Assembly: GCA_030710605.1 (NCBI GenBank)
Contig: CP092877.1
Location: 68,165,993 to 68,229,992 of the forward strand
DNA from: Cordylochernes scorpioides
Taxonomy: Eukaryota > Arthropoda > Arachnida > Pseudoscorpiones > Chernetidae
Direction of reading: 5' to 3'
Length of the DNA: 64,000 nt
Positions within the stretch are counted from its first letter, which is position 1; each line of letters starts with the position of its first letter. A program made the position numbers and the translations under genes. The notes under the pieces were generated by a model, which did no database searches, was not told the origin of the DNA, and saw only the letters and a list, made by a program, of their open reading frames with translations. Positions 50,783 to 61,972 of this stretch are shown in pieces.

Positions 50783-51515
50783 CCTCAGGGATGGTCTCAG
50801 GATTACTGGAGTGGAGGACCAGCTTCCCCTTGGTGCGCAGGGAGGCCCAAACGCCTTGGGGGAGAGTGTGTGCAGCGCGGACAGCTTTAAGCATCTTCCT
50901 TGGGTCAGCCTGAGGGTCATCAGAGATGACCACTGTGTGGGCCGCCGATTTTTCTCCATGGAGGATCACTTGGGCGGCCGCAGGCTTGGAGACGCGGGAA
51001 GGCGCAGGTTTCGTAGGACCTTTCAGGTTTGTCCTTTTTGCAGGCGGGTTGGGAGCCTCAGGCTGCTTCCTTTTGGTTGGAGCAGGGGCAGGCAAGGTGG
51101 AGGCAGGCTTCTTGGCAGGGATGGCAGCAGGAGCAGGAGTGGCGGGTTTGATGGAGTCAGTCTGGGAGCTGGTTTCCTTGCAGGAAGGAGCAGGGCAGGT
51201 TTGGGTGCTGTGGCAGGCAGTCTGGGGCCTGTTAGCCTCCTTAACTTCGTCCAGCTCCGCGAAGGAATGGAGGGTGCCTGAGAGGTTCTGTACTTCAGCA
51301 GTGAGGGCCTTGATCAGTTCAGACCGCCTGGCGATGAAATGGACGAGTTCCTCATGCAGAGTCATTAGGGCGGGATGGCCAATGGCATGCAGGATGTCAT
51401 GGTTGCGTTGGATCACCATTTCGTCCTCCCTCTCCATGTCGTCGAGGTTCACTATGAGCCTCTTGGCATTCTTCTTCTTTTTCTTGGCAGGGTTCATGGC
51501 AAGAACGACAAACAA
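50757..51515 (-). pseudogene. LINE ORF1 N-terminal part
   Basis: 252 codons. The real start may be the Met of MNPAKKKKKNAKRL (codon 7), a basic segment. Residues about 40-100 look helical (LHEELVHFIARRSELIKALT), followed by a Pro/Ala/Lys-rich linker (PAPAPTKRKQPEAPNPP) and a folded stretch before the frame breaks (PEVSTSLASK then stop). Much GC-richer than the surrounding DNA, consistent with recent arrival of the LINE. Confidence 0.75.
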
Positions 51516-51654
51516 ATAAATCGGGAAACAACGCGCAAAAGAACAACAACGAGATTTTATAGGGGAAGCATGACATCTGGCGGTCGATTTAATAGAGTAT
51601 TTGGATCTATGAAATATAATTTTTTAAATAGAATAATATTTTTATATAACATAT

Positions 51655-52876
51655 ATATATATATATGTCGTATTCTATATGTTGTATATATACAATGTTA
51701 TACATAGGAATGTTCTACATTGAAACACTAAGCCTGATGGAAGGCCTTTTGACTCAAACCAAGCCTGATGTAACTTAAAATGGCGTTCAATAAAAATAAA
51801 CCTCTGAAAGAACAGGGCGGTACCCAAGAAAGGTTAAATAACAAGTCGTTGACATTGTCCAAGCAACTCAGGGAGGATGTGAACATATCGGCCATGCTAG
51901 TTCTTGATCACTTTTTCTGTTATTTTACGCTAGCTTAAGTGACCAAAAAAATATTTTAGAAATTTTTCCAAGTTGTAAGAAATGCCTACATTTTATATAT
52001 ATGTAGTAAACCCGATCTGGAATGTACTGGGCAGTCGTGGTCGTGGGTGTGTGATGGGATTCCCGCACTGGGACAGCAAGAGACAGAGGCAGGTCTAGAT
52101 GGTAACTCCAAGAAGGTAGAGGTAGACCACGGACGAAGGCAGTCGAACCACGGGCGTCACGGATGCCTACATCGCGGATAGGGGTGAGAGACCCGACCGT
52201 ATGACGGCGTCGCTCTGGAAACAACTAACTGAACAACTAACTTTGTCCCATTTCTGGGCTCTTTTATATTGGCTGCCCGCATATGGCGGAGAGTCCTGAT
52301 TGGCTCCCATAATCACGCCACCTGTCAGGCGCCGGGTTGTTTATCACGTCTGGCCACCTGTTGACAGGGTAATTGAACTCATTATCATAAACACCTGTTC
52401 GTCTGGCCTTTGTCGTCGTCTACCTCTTTGTTTTATTTGTCACTTCCATTGTTACAAGATTGATACATATTTTTATATAGAGATGGGGTTATGATAAATA
52501 TCAGAAGAAGGTTGTGATCTATCTACCTCAAAATATACTACATATATATAAGGAGGCTTATGTGTATTAATTTAACTCCCAAAATATAGTTGATACCGCG
52601 TGAAAACCAAGTTATAAAGAAGGGACTCGGTGACCTAAGGAGGAAGCTTAAAGAAAGACATTTACCTAAATGTTAACTAGACACGGCTCCACGTGATATC
52701 TAGATACATAACACAGAGGGGGTTAGAGGTAGACTATACTATCTCACACCGTCATGTATTACTCTACACACCTGAACCCAACTTCCCAATTCCGACAACT
52801 CGATGAACTCGTTGAGTTCACTATTGGACAACAAAGTAAAATTGAGCGGACTAGAGACCGAAGACAGAACTGCTGA
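51655..52876 (+). repeat. Large repeat B, copy 2 (truncated)
   Basis: Matches B1 20150-20845 and B3 62410-63078, then stops at AACTGC next to an LTR-like segment. Contains the solo LTR 52002-52542. Confidence 0.8.
52002..52542. mobile_element. Solo LTR related to the 603-bp LTR
   Basis: TGTAGTAAACCCG to ATATACTACA, 541 bp, with clear similarity to 14784-15386 (GGGCAGTCGTGG, GGGATTCCCGCACTGGGACA). Located in a TA-rich target; the duplication cannot be delimited. Confidence 0.8.
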
Positions 52877-53551
52877 GGCTTTTTAAGTTTCTGTTGGGAG
52901 GAACAAGATGGAAGGCACCTTTATGGAACGACCCGGATGTCTTCTTCTCCTCGCTTTAGTTTTTTTTTGTATCTTTATAACATGGCTCCCGTGAGCTTTT
53001 TCCCTCCCGAACAGCGGGAGGTTTTCCTTACGGGACAATGGGAATGTTTGGGAGATTGGTTAGTTTTTTTTTTTCTTTGGAAGGATACCTTTTGTCAAAT
53101 TATATTGACAAATATTTGCACTCTTATCATATCTCAGGTTTTAATGGAAAGAATTTTGTTGTTTATTTGTTGAGTGAACTGATCTCCCACGCCTTCTCAT
53201 TGGACGAATGTGGCCATGTTTGTACATAAAAGAGGGTTGAAACGGAATGCGAGGAGTCGTGGAGTGGTGTTCGAGTGGAGACGCTTAAAGCGTTCTCTGT
53301 GAACTTTTCTGGTTACCTCCTCGCATACCTGTGAAATCCCGGTCCGCTCCTTATCAACGCTGCGAATAAAAGATAAGTACTGTTTTTATTTTATTTAACA
53401 AATCGTGTTTTTTTATTTTTTATTTCTCCCCCTTTTTGTTGTTGGTGTTGTACTTTTGAGTGTACCTTTTTGTGTGTTTAAGTCACTCTTACTGTAGGCC
53501 CCAGTCTATTCCATTTTTGTGTGTTAACCCGCGTAATAGTAACTTTTTGTC
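52876..53551 (+). mobile_element. LTR-like segment at the B2/A3 junction
   Basis: Starts TGAGGCTTTTTAAG and ends CTTTTTGTCA, with TGTACATAAAAGAGGG (TATA-like) and GCGAATAAAAG (polyadenylation-like). The flanks ACTGC and GTACA do not match, as expected if two LTRs in different repeats recombined and deleted what lay between. Confidence 0.55.
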
Positions 53552-54212
53552 AGTACATCAGTGATCATAGCAGACGACTTAGATAGGGGCTGAGCTGACG
53601 ATGTCCCATGCGCCGATTACCCTTGACCTGTACGTCAGCACTGGTTTCATTCAACCTGGTATTTGGCTAACTGGAGTTGTCTACAGTGATGCTCAGAATT
53701 GAGCCCACATGAGAAATATAAGAACAAACTCTTGGATTGATAACTCTTCTTCTTTCTTATCTCCACTCAATCATATTAGAGTATCAAGTTGTGACCCTTG
53801 ATGGTGTCTGTTTGACAACCATCATGACTGGGTGAAGTAGAATGCCTTTGTCATTAAGACTGGGAGCAAGACTGGATTGATAACTTCAAGAAATGAACTC
53901 ATATCTCAAAGAGCTAACGCGACAAAATACCACCCAGAACAATAACTTTTAGTGAGAAACTGAATTTCCCCATTGTCACAAAAGTAGGACTTTATATATA
54001 TCGATACAATGAATATTAAGATACAATGGCATGTTATTGTTACATGCATTAAATAGTGTATTATGTTCAATTATTAAAATACTAGCGGACGTACCCGGCT
54101 TCGCCCGAGGTTTTACACGAGTAAAGGTTTGTCTAACGAACATTTGGTAAAACAATTCTCTATAAACGTATAAAAAAAAATATATATTTTAATAATTTGA
54201 AACTCGTAAATT

Positions 54213-54545
54213 TGAATCTCTCGATAAAGTGAACATTTTTTCCCGGTCCCTGTGTGCCGTGTCATCCTGAATTTTGTCTTTCATAATTTTCTACATTACA
54301 AAATCATCGTTTTATCTAGTGAACATATTTTCCCGGTCCCTTGAAAAATACTCGATAAGTTGAATAAAGTCATGGTCGTGAATCTCTCGATAAAGTGATT
54401 ATTTTTTCCCGGTCCCTGTGTGCCGTGTCATCCTGAATTTTGTCTTTCCTAATTTTCTACATTACAAAATCATCGTTTTATCTAGTGAACATATTTTCCC
54501 GGTCCCTTGAAAAATACTCGATAAGTTGAATAAAATCATGGTCGT
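54213..54545. repeat. 168-bp tandem duplication inside Helitron
   Basis: TGAATCTCTCGATAAAGTG begins both copies, about 168 bp apart. They differ at only a few positions. Confidence 0.85.
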
Positions 54546-54619
54546 TTATTTGAAGATGGACGTAGTTCCCGGAAGTCACCCGCCCCCCGCGCGCCAGGAC
54601 CTCTTGATCACTCTGATTG

Positions 54620-54760
54620 TGATTGGCCGGCGGCCCGGACGGGGGGGGGGGGGGGGGGGAGGGGGCTCTTGATCCCTCTGATTGGTCGGTGGGAACTTGG
54701 AATGTCCAACCAACTGGCCGGCGGCCGGACGGTGGGGGTGGGGGGGGGGGGGGGGCAGAT
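54620..54760 (+). other. Paired poly-G tracts (quadruplex-prone)
   Basis: Runs of about 20 G (54641-54659) and GTGGGGGTG followed by about 17 G (54733-54755), each preceded by GGCCGGCGGCC-like sequence. Length may be inexact because such runs are error-prone. Confidence 0.7.
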
Positions 54761-55123
54761 CTCCGTTGCAAGATGGCGTTGCTTGCGAGTTAAAGCTACA
54801 AATCTGCAAATAACTCTAAGGATATTAAAGATATTCAAGAAATTATTTTTCGTAACCTTTCCGGAGATACACCTAATAATATCCCAAAATTACACGGCGA
54901 TTGGATGTATGGTTTTTGAATCCATAGAGGACACACACACACAGACACACACACAGACATTCAATTTTATATATATAGATAGGAACAGCTAACAGATGTA
55001 AGAACTTAAACGATTGTCGGATAGAAATTTTGGAAACTTGTAACAACCGGCGATGGATAATCTAACTAACGTATTTGTAAATTGACTAGATGTCAATAAA
55101 ACGAGTGAATTGTCTTCCTTCAC

Positions 55124-55310
55124 TGTTCAGAAGAGCCACAGACAGTCGATCATCTTCTCTTCAGCTGTCCAGCATTCCTAAGACATAGGATATAAACAAC
55201 TATCCTGCTCGAACTGACCACCTCAATCCTAAATCTATGGCCAGACTTCCAGACTCAACCTCAGCATGGAACTTCAACTGGTTCAACTCAGCAATCGAAA
55301 CAGGACGCAA
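55124..55310 (+). pseudogene. LINE reverse transcriptase C-terminal tail, copy in A3
   Basis: CSEEPQTVDHLLFSCPAF with the same in-frame TAA as A2 (55193-55195). A2 and A3 are thus closer to each other than to A1 here. Confidence 0.7.
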
Positions 55311-55699
55311 GTAAAAGCGCTCAACACTAGTCCATACTAGTGAGCTGGACTCCCCGGGTAGTTGGTGTTCTGTGCTCCCTGGGTTATAAATATCTCTCTT
55401 TGTCTCTCCTTGATCTAGGTATTTATCAAAATATTTCCTTACCAATGATCTAAGTGATACTCTAATGTAAAATAAATCATTGTTTTTGTGTACCAATATA
55501 TTATAATAGTAATTTAGTTTGACTTGGAAAACCAAAGAAGAATGGTTAGTTAAACGGGCGGTCAGCAAGGTTTGTATTGTCATTATATTTTTATAAAACT
55601 TTACAAACATTGTTTCAGCGGATTTTAAAATAATGTTGCCGTTATTTTTAAAAGCGCACGCGCATTCAAATAAATTTAGACATTTGGTTTATATATATA

Positions 55700-55876
55700 C
55701 CGTTAAACCTGTCTATAGCGCCCCTTCTTGGGACTCACCAAAATAGGGTGCTATAGAGAGGGGGTGCTATAGACCGGTCACTTTTAATGTAAATAGCATC
55801 GTACTACGTATTTAAAATCGGGCGCTATAGAGAGGAAGGCGCTATTTAGAGGGGGCGCTATAGACAGGTTTAACTG
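55700..55876. mobile_element. pogo-like MITE, copy in A3
   Basis: 177 bp between TA dinucleotides. Left end CCGTTAAACCTGTC (one change), right end GACAGGTTTAACTG. Confidence 0.75.
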
Positions 55877-55886
55877 TATATATATA

Positions 55887-56318
55887 TGTGACAGGAGCTA
55901 ATGTTAATTGATTACGGTATAAATATCCTCGAATACGTTAGTGACAAGTCTATATATACGTATAACGACCGCTCCAACTTTCGTCTGACGCAGAACACCA
56001 CGCATCTCTCTATCGGCGACGTAGACCGCCAACTTTACAGACAAGAAGATGGCACATGCTCCTCAAGGTCCGACACAGAGACCCAGGACTGTAGGTCTAG
56101 TGGCCGCTTAATGATGGAGAACGTTACTGTAGGACCAATAGTTGGGTGGATGAGCGACGGATCTCTGGAGCTGCAGACGGAGAAGACTAGCTGGGCCGAC
56201 CCTGGAAGAGGTAAGATGTGCAAGACCAGCTGGAGAGCTATGTTCACCTCATGGGCCTTCAAAGGAGTGGTCACGAAGAAGGGCATGTCGATGACCGTTG
56301 CCCAGAGTCCAAGATCCC
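55887..56318. mobile_element. Long terminal-inverted-repeat element, right arm lost
   Basis: Left arm TGTGACAGGAGC and interior as in 3904-4559, but it joins directly to the small-frame region. This fuses a long open frame (55901-56470) across the deletion. Confidence 0.6.
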
Positions 56319-56585
56319 GTGAGTGTTTCGGTACGACGCCCAAGCGGAGGCGTTCCATCAGGCCAAGCGCCGTGCATGTAATGGAAACGGCATGGCTGTC
56401 CCACGGTTTCATCCATGCTTCCCTCTTTGCATACCTTCTGTGTGTTTACCGCCATTATAAACTGGCATAGAATGTGAACTTATGTCTTAGCTGGAATATA
56501 TAAACTTCTTGTTCCAAAATCAATTTATTAGGTACCGCTCAAAAAGAGCAACCTAGTTTATGATATTTGCAGCAATGAATAATAT

Positions 56586-56831
56586 TGTGACGAAGAAATA
56601 ATTTATTAATTAAATTATTCAATGAAACTATTCAACAGATTATATAAATATATATTAATCTTTTATGTAAAATAATTATCAAAATATCTCTTTGCTTGCT
56701 TGCTCAAGATTCTCTAGCTGTAAATAGTTTTGGGGAGCTGACCTGTTAATAATTGTCGACTCGTCGCTGTGACGTCATCAATAAATACTTTTACATCTTA
56801 GGATATTTAAAGGCTTGATTTCTACGCTACA
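56586..56831 (+). repeat. gypsy 5' LTR
   Basis: TGTGACGAAGAAAT to TCTACGCTACA. A candidate primer site TGGTGAAGAAGCTGG begins 3 nt downstream (56834); I cannot assign the tRNA. Confidence 0.9.
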
Positions 56832-56906
56832 ACTGGTGAAGAAGCTGGATCGATACCCATTCAGAAAAAACGGAAAATTGACTCGGTTGAGCAAGAAGAA
56901 AAAACC

Positions 56907-58082
56907 ATGAACATCAAGAAAGAAGCAACTACTCAGGTAGGTTCATTTTTTGTCCAACATCTACCTAGAAACCCCTCAATGTTCTCTGGTGAGGTTGTTG
57001 AAGATCCCCGTAGCTGGTTAAAAGGGTATGAACGTGTGGCGAAGCACAACCAATGGGATGAAACCCTTTGTCTCGCTAACGTTTATTTCTATCTAACTGG
57101 CACTGCTCTCAAATGGTATGAAAACAACGAGGAAAGCATCCAGACATGGACGGAGTTCATGTCACAATTAGAAAATGTATTTGGAAAAAATGAAAGCTCA
57201 AGACTGCGAGCTGAGAAAATACTCAAAACTCGCGCACAATTAAAAGGAGAAAGCACCGAATATTACATCCAAGACGTCCTGCGCCTTTGCAAAGAGGTAG
57301 ATCCACAAATGAATGAGGAAGATAAAATATCCCATCTGATGAAAGGGATAGCTGAGGAGCTCTACCAGGCACTTCTCCCAAGGGATGTGCATAACACTGA
57401 GCAATTCGTCACCGAATGTCGCCGGATTGAAAGCCTACACTGTAAGCGAGTGACCCCAACCAAATACGAGCGACTACCAAATGTGGCATCTCTCAGTGAT
57501 CATGATGACAGGGCAGATCTGTCATCTATGATCAGGCAAATTGTTTGTGAGGAGGTACAGCGGGCATTAGGCTCTACTCGAGAGGAACCAAAAATTTCTA
57601 CCATCGAAGATATGGTAAAGGAGGAGATTGGAAGAACCCTGGCGCCAATCTCAAAGCCTAGGAGAAGTTCCCCACAGAAGGAAAGACCCCGAGAGTTTTA
57701 TAATAATAGATATGTGGCCCAAACGATAAGACCGCAGCAGCCAAAACAAGTAAACGGAAGACGCGATACCAACGAATGGCGAACCACGGAAGGTAAGCCA
57801 ATCTGTTTCCACTGCGGACGCCCTGGCCACGTCGTGCGCTACTGCCGTGACAGGAGGAGAGAATATGAAGGAGAACAAACTTGGAATTACAAACAGAGAG
57901 ATAGGCTAGAGCCTAGAACATTCTATAATTCTCGGAGCAGCCAAGAGCCCAACGACGACCTGCCAAGAGAAAATAGACGCCGCTACCGAAGCCCCTCTCC
58001 TTACACTGGCCGAAAAGGACAATATTCGTCTCCTGATAGAAGACCCAGCCAGTCGCCTCGCCGTTCCCGTCAGGAAAACTAG
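56907..58082 (+). CDS. gypsy gag
   Basis: 391 residues, intact. Capsid region with [20 protein letters not shown] (26-45) and [14 protein letters not shown] (61-74), typical of metazoan gypsy Gag (Retrotrans_gag); one CCHC knuckle [14 protein letters not shown] (300-313); then an Arg/Ser-rich basic tail ([15 protein letters not shown] and after) that should bind RNA. It forms the particle and packages element RNA. The first in-frame ATG is used, 75 bp inside the LTR. Pol starts about 110 bp after the stop with no overlap, so pol expression would need re-initiation, readthrough plus shift, or splicing. Confidence 0.92.
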   Translation: MNIKKEATTQVGSFFVQHLPRNPSMFSGEVVEDPRSWLKGYERVAKHNQWDETLCLANVYFYLTGTALKWYENNEESIQTWTEFMSQLENVFGKNESSRLRAEKILKTRAQLKGESTEYYIQDVLRLCKEVDPQMNEEDKISHLMKGIAEELYQALLPRDVHNTEQFVTECRRIESLHCKRVTPTKYERLPNVASLSDHDDRADLSSMIRQIVCEEVQRALGSTREEPKISTIEDMVKEEIGRTLAPISKPRRSSPQKERPREFYNNRYVAQTIRPQQPKQVNGRRDTNEWRTTEGKPICFHCGRPGHVVRYCRDRRREYEGEQTWNYKQRDRLEPRTFYNSRSSQEPNDDLPRENRRRYRSPSPYTGRKGQYSSPDRRPSQSPRRSRQEN

Positions 58083-58189
58083 AAGATGCGTCCTATTTTG
58101 GAGGTAAGGCCGCAAAATTTATAAATCCTCCCTTATCGACCACATTAGAATTAAAAGAAAATTACATAGACATTAAAATAGAAGGAAAA

Positions 58190-60430
58190 ATGACGCGTGC
58201 CCTCGTCGACTCAGGAGCCTCATATTCTGTCATTTCTGAGAGGTTCAGACTCAAACTAAGAAAAATAATGTTTGCCGAAACTGACGTCACATTACGAGTA
58301 GCCAACGGTAAAATTGTAAGGCCAAAAGGACGCTGCACACTGAAACTGGACTTGAATGGACTACAGGAAAGCTTTGAATTTGTCGTTATGGAAGACTGTA
58401 GTCACGAAGTTATTCTTGGTTGGAACTTTTTGAAGTTATCTAGGGCGATAATTGATTCAGCTGACGACACACTCTTCTTAGAAAAATGTCTTTTTGAGGA
58501 TACCCCTAAGAACAGCTCACCTCTCTACTCGGAATTGGAATATAGAATCGAACCCGCCTCTATTCAGTTAATAGAAGTAGCAAGTCGTGACATTCCTAAT
58601 GACGCAATTGTGGTGGCAGAATGTCGAAAAGAGCTATTGCTGGAAAGAGAACTAACGGCTCCCTCCTCTGTCATTTCACTTACCAATAACCGAGGTAAAC
58701 TTTGGGTGGTGAATTGGAGTCCATATCCGAAACTAATCCCACAGGGGATGCATGTAGCCGATAGTGCTGTCATCGAAGATAGTCAATTATGTACTCTAGC
58801 TGATTGTAACCAAGTTGAAACAGAGGCGGAACATTCTGAAGACCCAAAAATCTCGGAATTTTTTATAGATGATTCACTTGATGAATCTCAAAAAGAAAAA
58901 TTAAGAAATTTGTTAAAAAACTATACGGATATTTTCGAATTTAGTAAAAGAAAACAATTCAAGGGCGTCAATGTTAAACACCGAATTAACACTGGAGACC
59001 ACCTACCGACCAAACAAAGACCTTACCGAGTTGCACCAAGAGAACGCCAAATTATTCAGGATGAGGTAAACAAGATGGAAAAACTTGACATCATTCAGCC
59101 CTCTGAAAGTCCGTGGGCCTCACCTGTAGTATTGATAAGAAAAAAGGATGGAAGCTGGAGATTCTGCGTCGATTACCGCCGCCTTAACAAAATAACAAAA
59201 AAGGATGTCTACCCTCTCCCAAGGATCGACGACACTTTAGACTGCTTACGGGGAGCTAGATTTTATTCTTCCATGGACCTCCAATCAGGGTACTGGCAAA
59301 TCGACGTAGAAGAATCGGACCGTGAGAAGACAGCATTTATAACTCCAGATGGACTGTACGAGTTCAAAGTAATGCCATTTGGGTTATGTAATGCTCCAGC
59401 TACCTTCGAACGAATGATAGATAATCTTCTGAAGGGTCTTAAGTGGACCATTTGCTTGTGTTACCTCGACGACATCATCGTTTTTTCAGATGGCTTTGAA
59501 GAACATCTAAGACGCCTTCAACTTGTATTAAATTGCCTTAAGAAAGCCGGATTATGTCTCAATTCCAAGAAATGCAAGTTTGGTGCAAAAACTATCACGG
59601 TTCTTGGACATGAGGTGAGTGAAAATGGAATTCGTCCCGACCAAGAAAAGATTCGAGCAGTCCGCGACTTCGCTACGCCAAGGTCATTGAAGGAAGTTAG
59701 AAGTTTTCTTGGCCTTTCATCCTACTACCGCCGCTTCATACCCAATTATGCCCACGTAGCCCAACCCTTGAATGACCTTTTGAAGAAAGACTCAGCATTT
59801 AATTGGAACCAGGAAGAGCAAAATGAATTTGAAGCTCTCAAGTCAGCGTTAATTTCCGAACCCGCTCTTGGACATTTTGATTACTCATCCCCAACCGAAA
59901 TACACACTGACGCAAGCAACTACGGAATAGGAGCAGTATTAGTGCAGATACAAAAGGGAAAGGAAAGAGCCATTGCTTATGCATCCAGAACCTTAAATAA
60001 GGCAGAAAAAAATTATTCAACCACAGAAAGGGAATGCCTTGCCATCATTTGGGCTATCAATAAATTCCGACCATATGTCTTTGGACAGCCGTTCACTATT
60101 GTTACAGACCACCACTCTTTGTGCTGGCTGACCAACCTCAAAGACCCATGTGGGAGGTTAGCAAGATGGGCACTTCGGCTGCAAGAGTTTGACGTCACTG
60201 TCGTGTATAAGAGCGGAAGGAAACATCAGGACGCAGACTGCTTATCAAGAAGTCCATTAGAATACAGTGAAGATATGGAGGAAGATATTCCAAGCATAGT
60301 GACTTTGCAGAACTTTAGCGAAGAGCAGATGAATGATCAAGCTATTAGAAAAATCGCTGACCAATTACAAAGTACTCCTAATAATTCCTTTGTAAAAATC
60401 GATAACACGCTCTACAGAAAAAAATTATGA
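58190..60430 (+). CDS. gypsy pol: protease, reverse transcriptase, RNase H
   Basis: 746 residues. Protease [12 protein letters not shown] (active-site DSG at 7-9) with ILGWNFL (75-81). RT with [22 protein letters not shown] (residues 304-325), [11 protein letters not shown] (361-371) and YLDDIIVFS (425-433). RNase H of the Ty3 type with [13 protein letters not shown] (D574), ERECLAI and VTDHHSL (D640), then the conserved linker [12 protein letters not shown]. The frame ends at TGA in LYRKKL, where an A7 run causes a 1-nt shift; integrase continues in the next frame at about 60424. The ATG at 58190 follows an upstream open stretch, so the true N-terminus may be earlier if pol is made by a shift from gag. 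Confidence 0.93.
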   Translation: MTRALVDSGASYSVISERFRLKLRKIMFAETDVTLRVANGKIVRPKGRCTLKLDLNGLQESFEFVVMEDCSHEVILGWNFLKLSRAIIDSADDTLFLEKCLFEDTPKNSSPLYSELEYRIEPASIQLIEVASRDIPNDAIVVAECRKELLLERELTAPSSVISLTNNRGKLWVVNWSPYPKLIPQGMHVADSAVIEDSQLCTLADCNQVETEAEHSEDPKISEFFIDDSLDESQKEKLRNLLKNYTDIFEFSKRKQFKGVNVKHRINTGDHLPTKQRPYRVAPRERQIIQDEVNKMEKLDIIQPSESPWASPVVLIRKKDGSWRFCVDYRRLNKITKKDVYPLPRIDDTLDCLRGARFYSSMDLQSGYWQIDVEESDREKTAFITPDGLYEFKVMPFGLCNAPATFERMIDNLLKGLKWTICLCYLDDIIVFSDGFEEHLRRLQLVLNCLKKAGLCLNSKKCKFGAKTITVLGHEVSENGIRPDQEKIRAVRDFATPRSLKEVRSFLGLSSYYRRFIPNYAHVAQPLNDLLKKDSAFNWNQEEQNEFEALKSALISEPALGHFDYSSPTEIHTDASNYGIGAVLVQIQKGKERAIAYASRTLNKAEKNYSTTERECLAIIWAINKFRPYVFGQPFTIVTDHHSLCWLTNLKDPCGRLARWALRLQEFDVTVVYKSGRKHQDADCLSRSPLEYSEDMEEDIPSIVTLQNFSEEQMNDQAIRKIADQLQSTPNNSFVKIDNTLYRKKL

Positions 60431-60434
60431 TCCA

Positions 60435-60854
60435 ATGGGGAAACCATGGCTTTTGGTGGTTCCACGCCATTTAAGGCAGGAATTACTGAAAAATTTCCAT
60501 GATTCACCCACGGCTGGTCACCTCGGATTTACTAAAACCTATGACCGAATAAGAAAAAAGTATTACTTCGGCCCATACAAAGTAACCCGAAAAATATCTG
60601 ATGTGACCTATGAAGTTGAAACATTCGGAAACCAGCAAGGTCGTCGTAAAACAAAAGATTTAGTTCACATTTGTAGGATGAAACCATATTTAAACCCAGA
60701 GGACCAGGAGGACCACCTAGAAGAGGACCCAGAAGATGACTCGACAAACTTCCAGGAAGAAGACATCCCCACTGAACGAACACAACAACCACAGACCCGC
60801 GTAGAGATCTCAGGCCCTATCACCCGTTCTCGAGCCTTGAGACTGAGGATGTAA
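60435..60854 (+). pseudogene. gypsy integrase with catalytic core deleted
   Basis: 139 residues. Residues 1-45 (LLVVPRHLRQELLKNFHD...AGHLGFTKTYDRI...YYF) are the integrase zinc-binding start with its two His residues. At residue 45/46 (60569/60570) the sequence jumps directly to GPYKVTRKISDVTYEV, the C-terminal domain that follows the core in gypsy integrases. The whole D,D,E core and the two Cys of the zinc site, roughly 250-300 residues, are missing, yet the reading frame is kept. The tail is acidic and Pro-rich. This copy cannot integrate by itself. Confidence 0.88.
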
Positions 60855-60887
60855 GTCTCCTTCTGAGCATCGGGTCGATGCTCTTTA

Positions 60888-60900
60888 TAGGAGGAGGCTA
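60888..60900 (+). other. gypsy polypurine tract
   Basis: AGGAGGAGGCTA directly before the 3' LTR start TGTGACG. Confidence 0.75.
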
Positions 60901-61145
60901 TGTGACGAAGAAATAATTTATTAATTAAATTATTCAATGAAACTATTCAACAGATTATATAAATATATATTAATCTTTTATGTAAAATAATTATCAAAAT
61001 ATCTCTTTGCTTGCTTGCTCAAGATTCTCTAGCTGTAAATAGTTTTGGGGAGCTGACCTGTTAATAATTGTCGACTCGTCGCTGTGACGTCATCAATAAA
61101 TACTTTACATCTTAGGATATTTCAAGGCTTGATTTCTACGCTACA
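60901..61145 (+). repeat. gypsy 3' LTR
   Basis: 245 bp. It differs from the 5' LTR by one T in a T-run and one A/C change in GATATTT(A/C)AAGG. Confidence 0.9.
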
Positions 61146-61152
61146 ATATGTC

Positions 61153-61476
61153 TAAAGAGACAAGGGTCGCCTCTCCCGTCAAAATAGACGTCAAAATCAG
61201 ACGCCATCTATTGACTGTCGCCGCAAATTAGCGGCCTCGGGTCGGTGACGAAGCCACAACACCAGCTTTGGCAAACTGAAAAGCGTCCACCTAGAGACCA
61301 TGGTTTCGGGCTAATGGCCCTCGTCAGCCTAAGGCGGACTTTATTCCATGAGATCCACAAGGGATCTAATGGAATCTTGACAATCTGCCAAAGAGGTGTT
61401 TAGCTGGCAAAGTAGCAATAGATGACATCTGGTTTTGACGTCTATTTTGACGGGAGAGGCGACACTTGTCTCTTTA
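61153..61476 (-). mobile_element. 324-bp TIR element with a hammerhead, copy in A3
   Basis: Same length and ends as the A1 and A2 copies. The gypsy element inserted 7 bp to its left. Confidence 0.75.
61283..61339 (-). ncRNA. Hammerhead ribozyme in TIR element, copy A3
   Basis: CTGACGA (61327-61321), helix II GGGC-CATTA-GCCC (4 bp, the best of the three copies), GAAA (61307-61304), ACC-AT-GGT, GTC (61298-61296). Helix I CTTAGG/TCTAGG keeps pairing with G-U wobbles, then GTCC/GGAC. Confidence 0.8.
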
Positions 61477-61540
61477 AATCAATATCCTCCCGGCAAAATT
61501 TCCATCAATGAATAATATGGTTATTCAAATATTAAAACAA

Positions 61541-61613
61541 AGGTTCCAACGCGGGATTCAATCCCGGTTCATGGCTGTCGAGGGTTATACCCACTCGTTC
61601 ACCGACTCTTTCT
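61541..61613 (-). repeat. tRNA-like sequence or SINE head, copy in A3
   Basis: Counterpart of 5463-5541 with box B-like GGGATTGAATCCC intact and a small internal deletion. Confidence 0.45.
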
Positions 61614-61880
61614 GAATATCTCAACACGGTGTAATAAAATGCACAGTTTTAAATAGAACGCAAACTGGTTTTGAAAGTACGTATATCTACCGGTCGATTT
61701 ATTCCACAAACTTATTTACATAATATACATGCAATTAATTAGGTGTAGATAATTAAACTAATTAATAGAACCATTTTAGCAGACTGGATTTATAAATATG
61801 ATGCATTAGAACGCCATCTGTTATCAGAATTTTAAACCATTTTTGACGCGTAAGATTCTTTTTGAAATAAAACAATTTTC

Positions 61881-61972
61881 TACTGCCCTTACTGCAATGA
61901 TAAAATAATGGGAGAGTTCCCCACTGATGATCCAGGCCCTCCCATTATTTTATCATTGCAGTAAGGGCAGTA
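61881..61972. mobile_element. Palindromic MITE with the CTGATGA hairpin, copy in A3
   Basis: Arms TACTGCCCTTACTGCAATG and complement. The loop has CCACTGATGATCCAGG, so CTGATGA (61924-61930) is kept but the helix strands on both sides are mutated. Confidence 0.7.

Larger units (their letters stand above)
49711..51640 (-). mobile_element. LINE fragment carrying ORF1
   Basis: Sits in a TA-rich stretch at the A/B junction. It holds a 5'UTR (about 51516-51640), a broken ORF1 and about 500 bp of further sequence, but no ORF2. Retention of the 5' part with loss of the 3' part is the reverse of normal LINE truncation. Confidence 0.65.
54082..54979 (-). mobile_element. Non-autonomous Helitron with poly-G tracts
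   Basis: 898 bp. On the minus strand it starts TCTATATATATAAAATTG with a TGTGTG microsatellite, and ends GGGCGAAGCCGGGTACG then TCCGCTAG. It lies between A and T, and A1/A2 keep the empty site. Inside are a ~168-bp tandem duplication (54213-54545) and two GGCCGGCGGCC-G-run blocks. Small proline-rich frames on the minus strand are by-products of the G-runs. Confidence 0.88.
56586..61145 (+). mobile_element. Ty3/gypsy retrotransposon lacking the integrase core
   Basis: 4560 bp, LTRs of 246 and 245 bp with about two differences, 4-bp duplication ATAT (56582-56585, 61146-61149); the empty site is seen in A1 and A2. Order: gag, protease, RT, RNase H, integrase zinc domain, (core deleted), C-terminal domain, polypurine tract, LTR. 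Young, but not autonomous. Confidence 0.95.

Noticed and set aside
50249..51519. Several long plus-strand frames
   Set aside because: They are antisense to the GC-rich LINE ORF1 and have no independent support.
54478..54838. Proline-rich minus-strand proteins
   Set aside because: They are translations of the complement of the poly-G tracts in a Helitron.
55901..56470. 189-codon frame
   Set aside because: It arises by fusion of the long-TIR element interior with the small frame after loss of the right arm; no domain.
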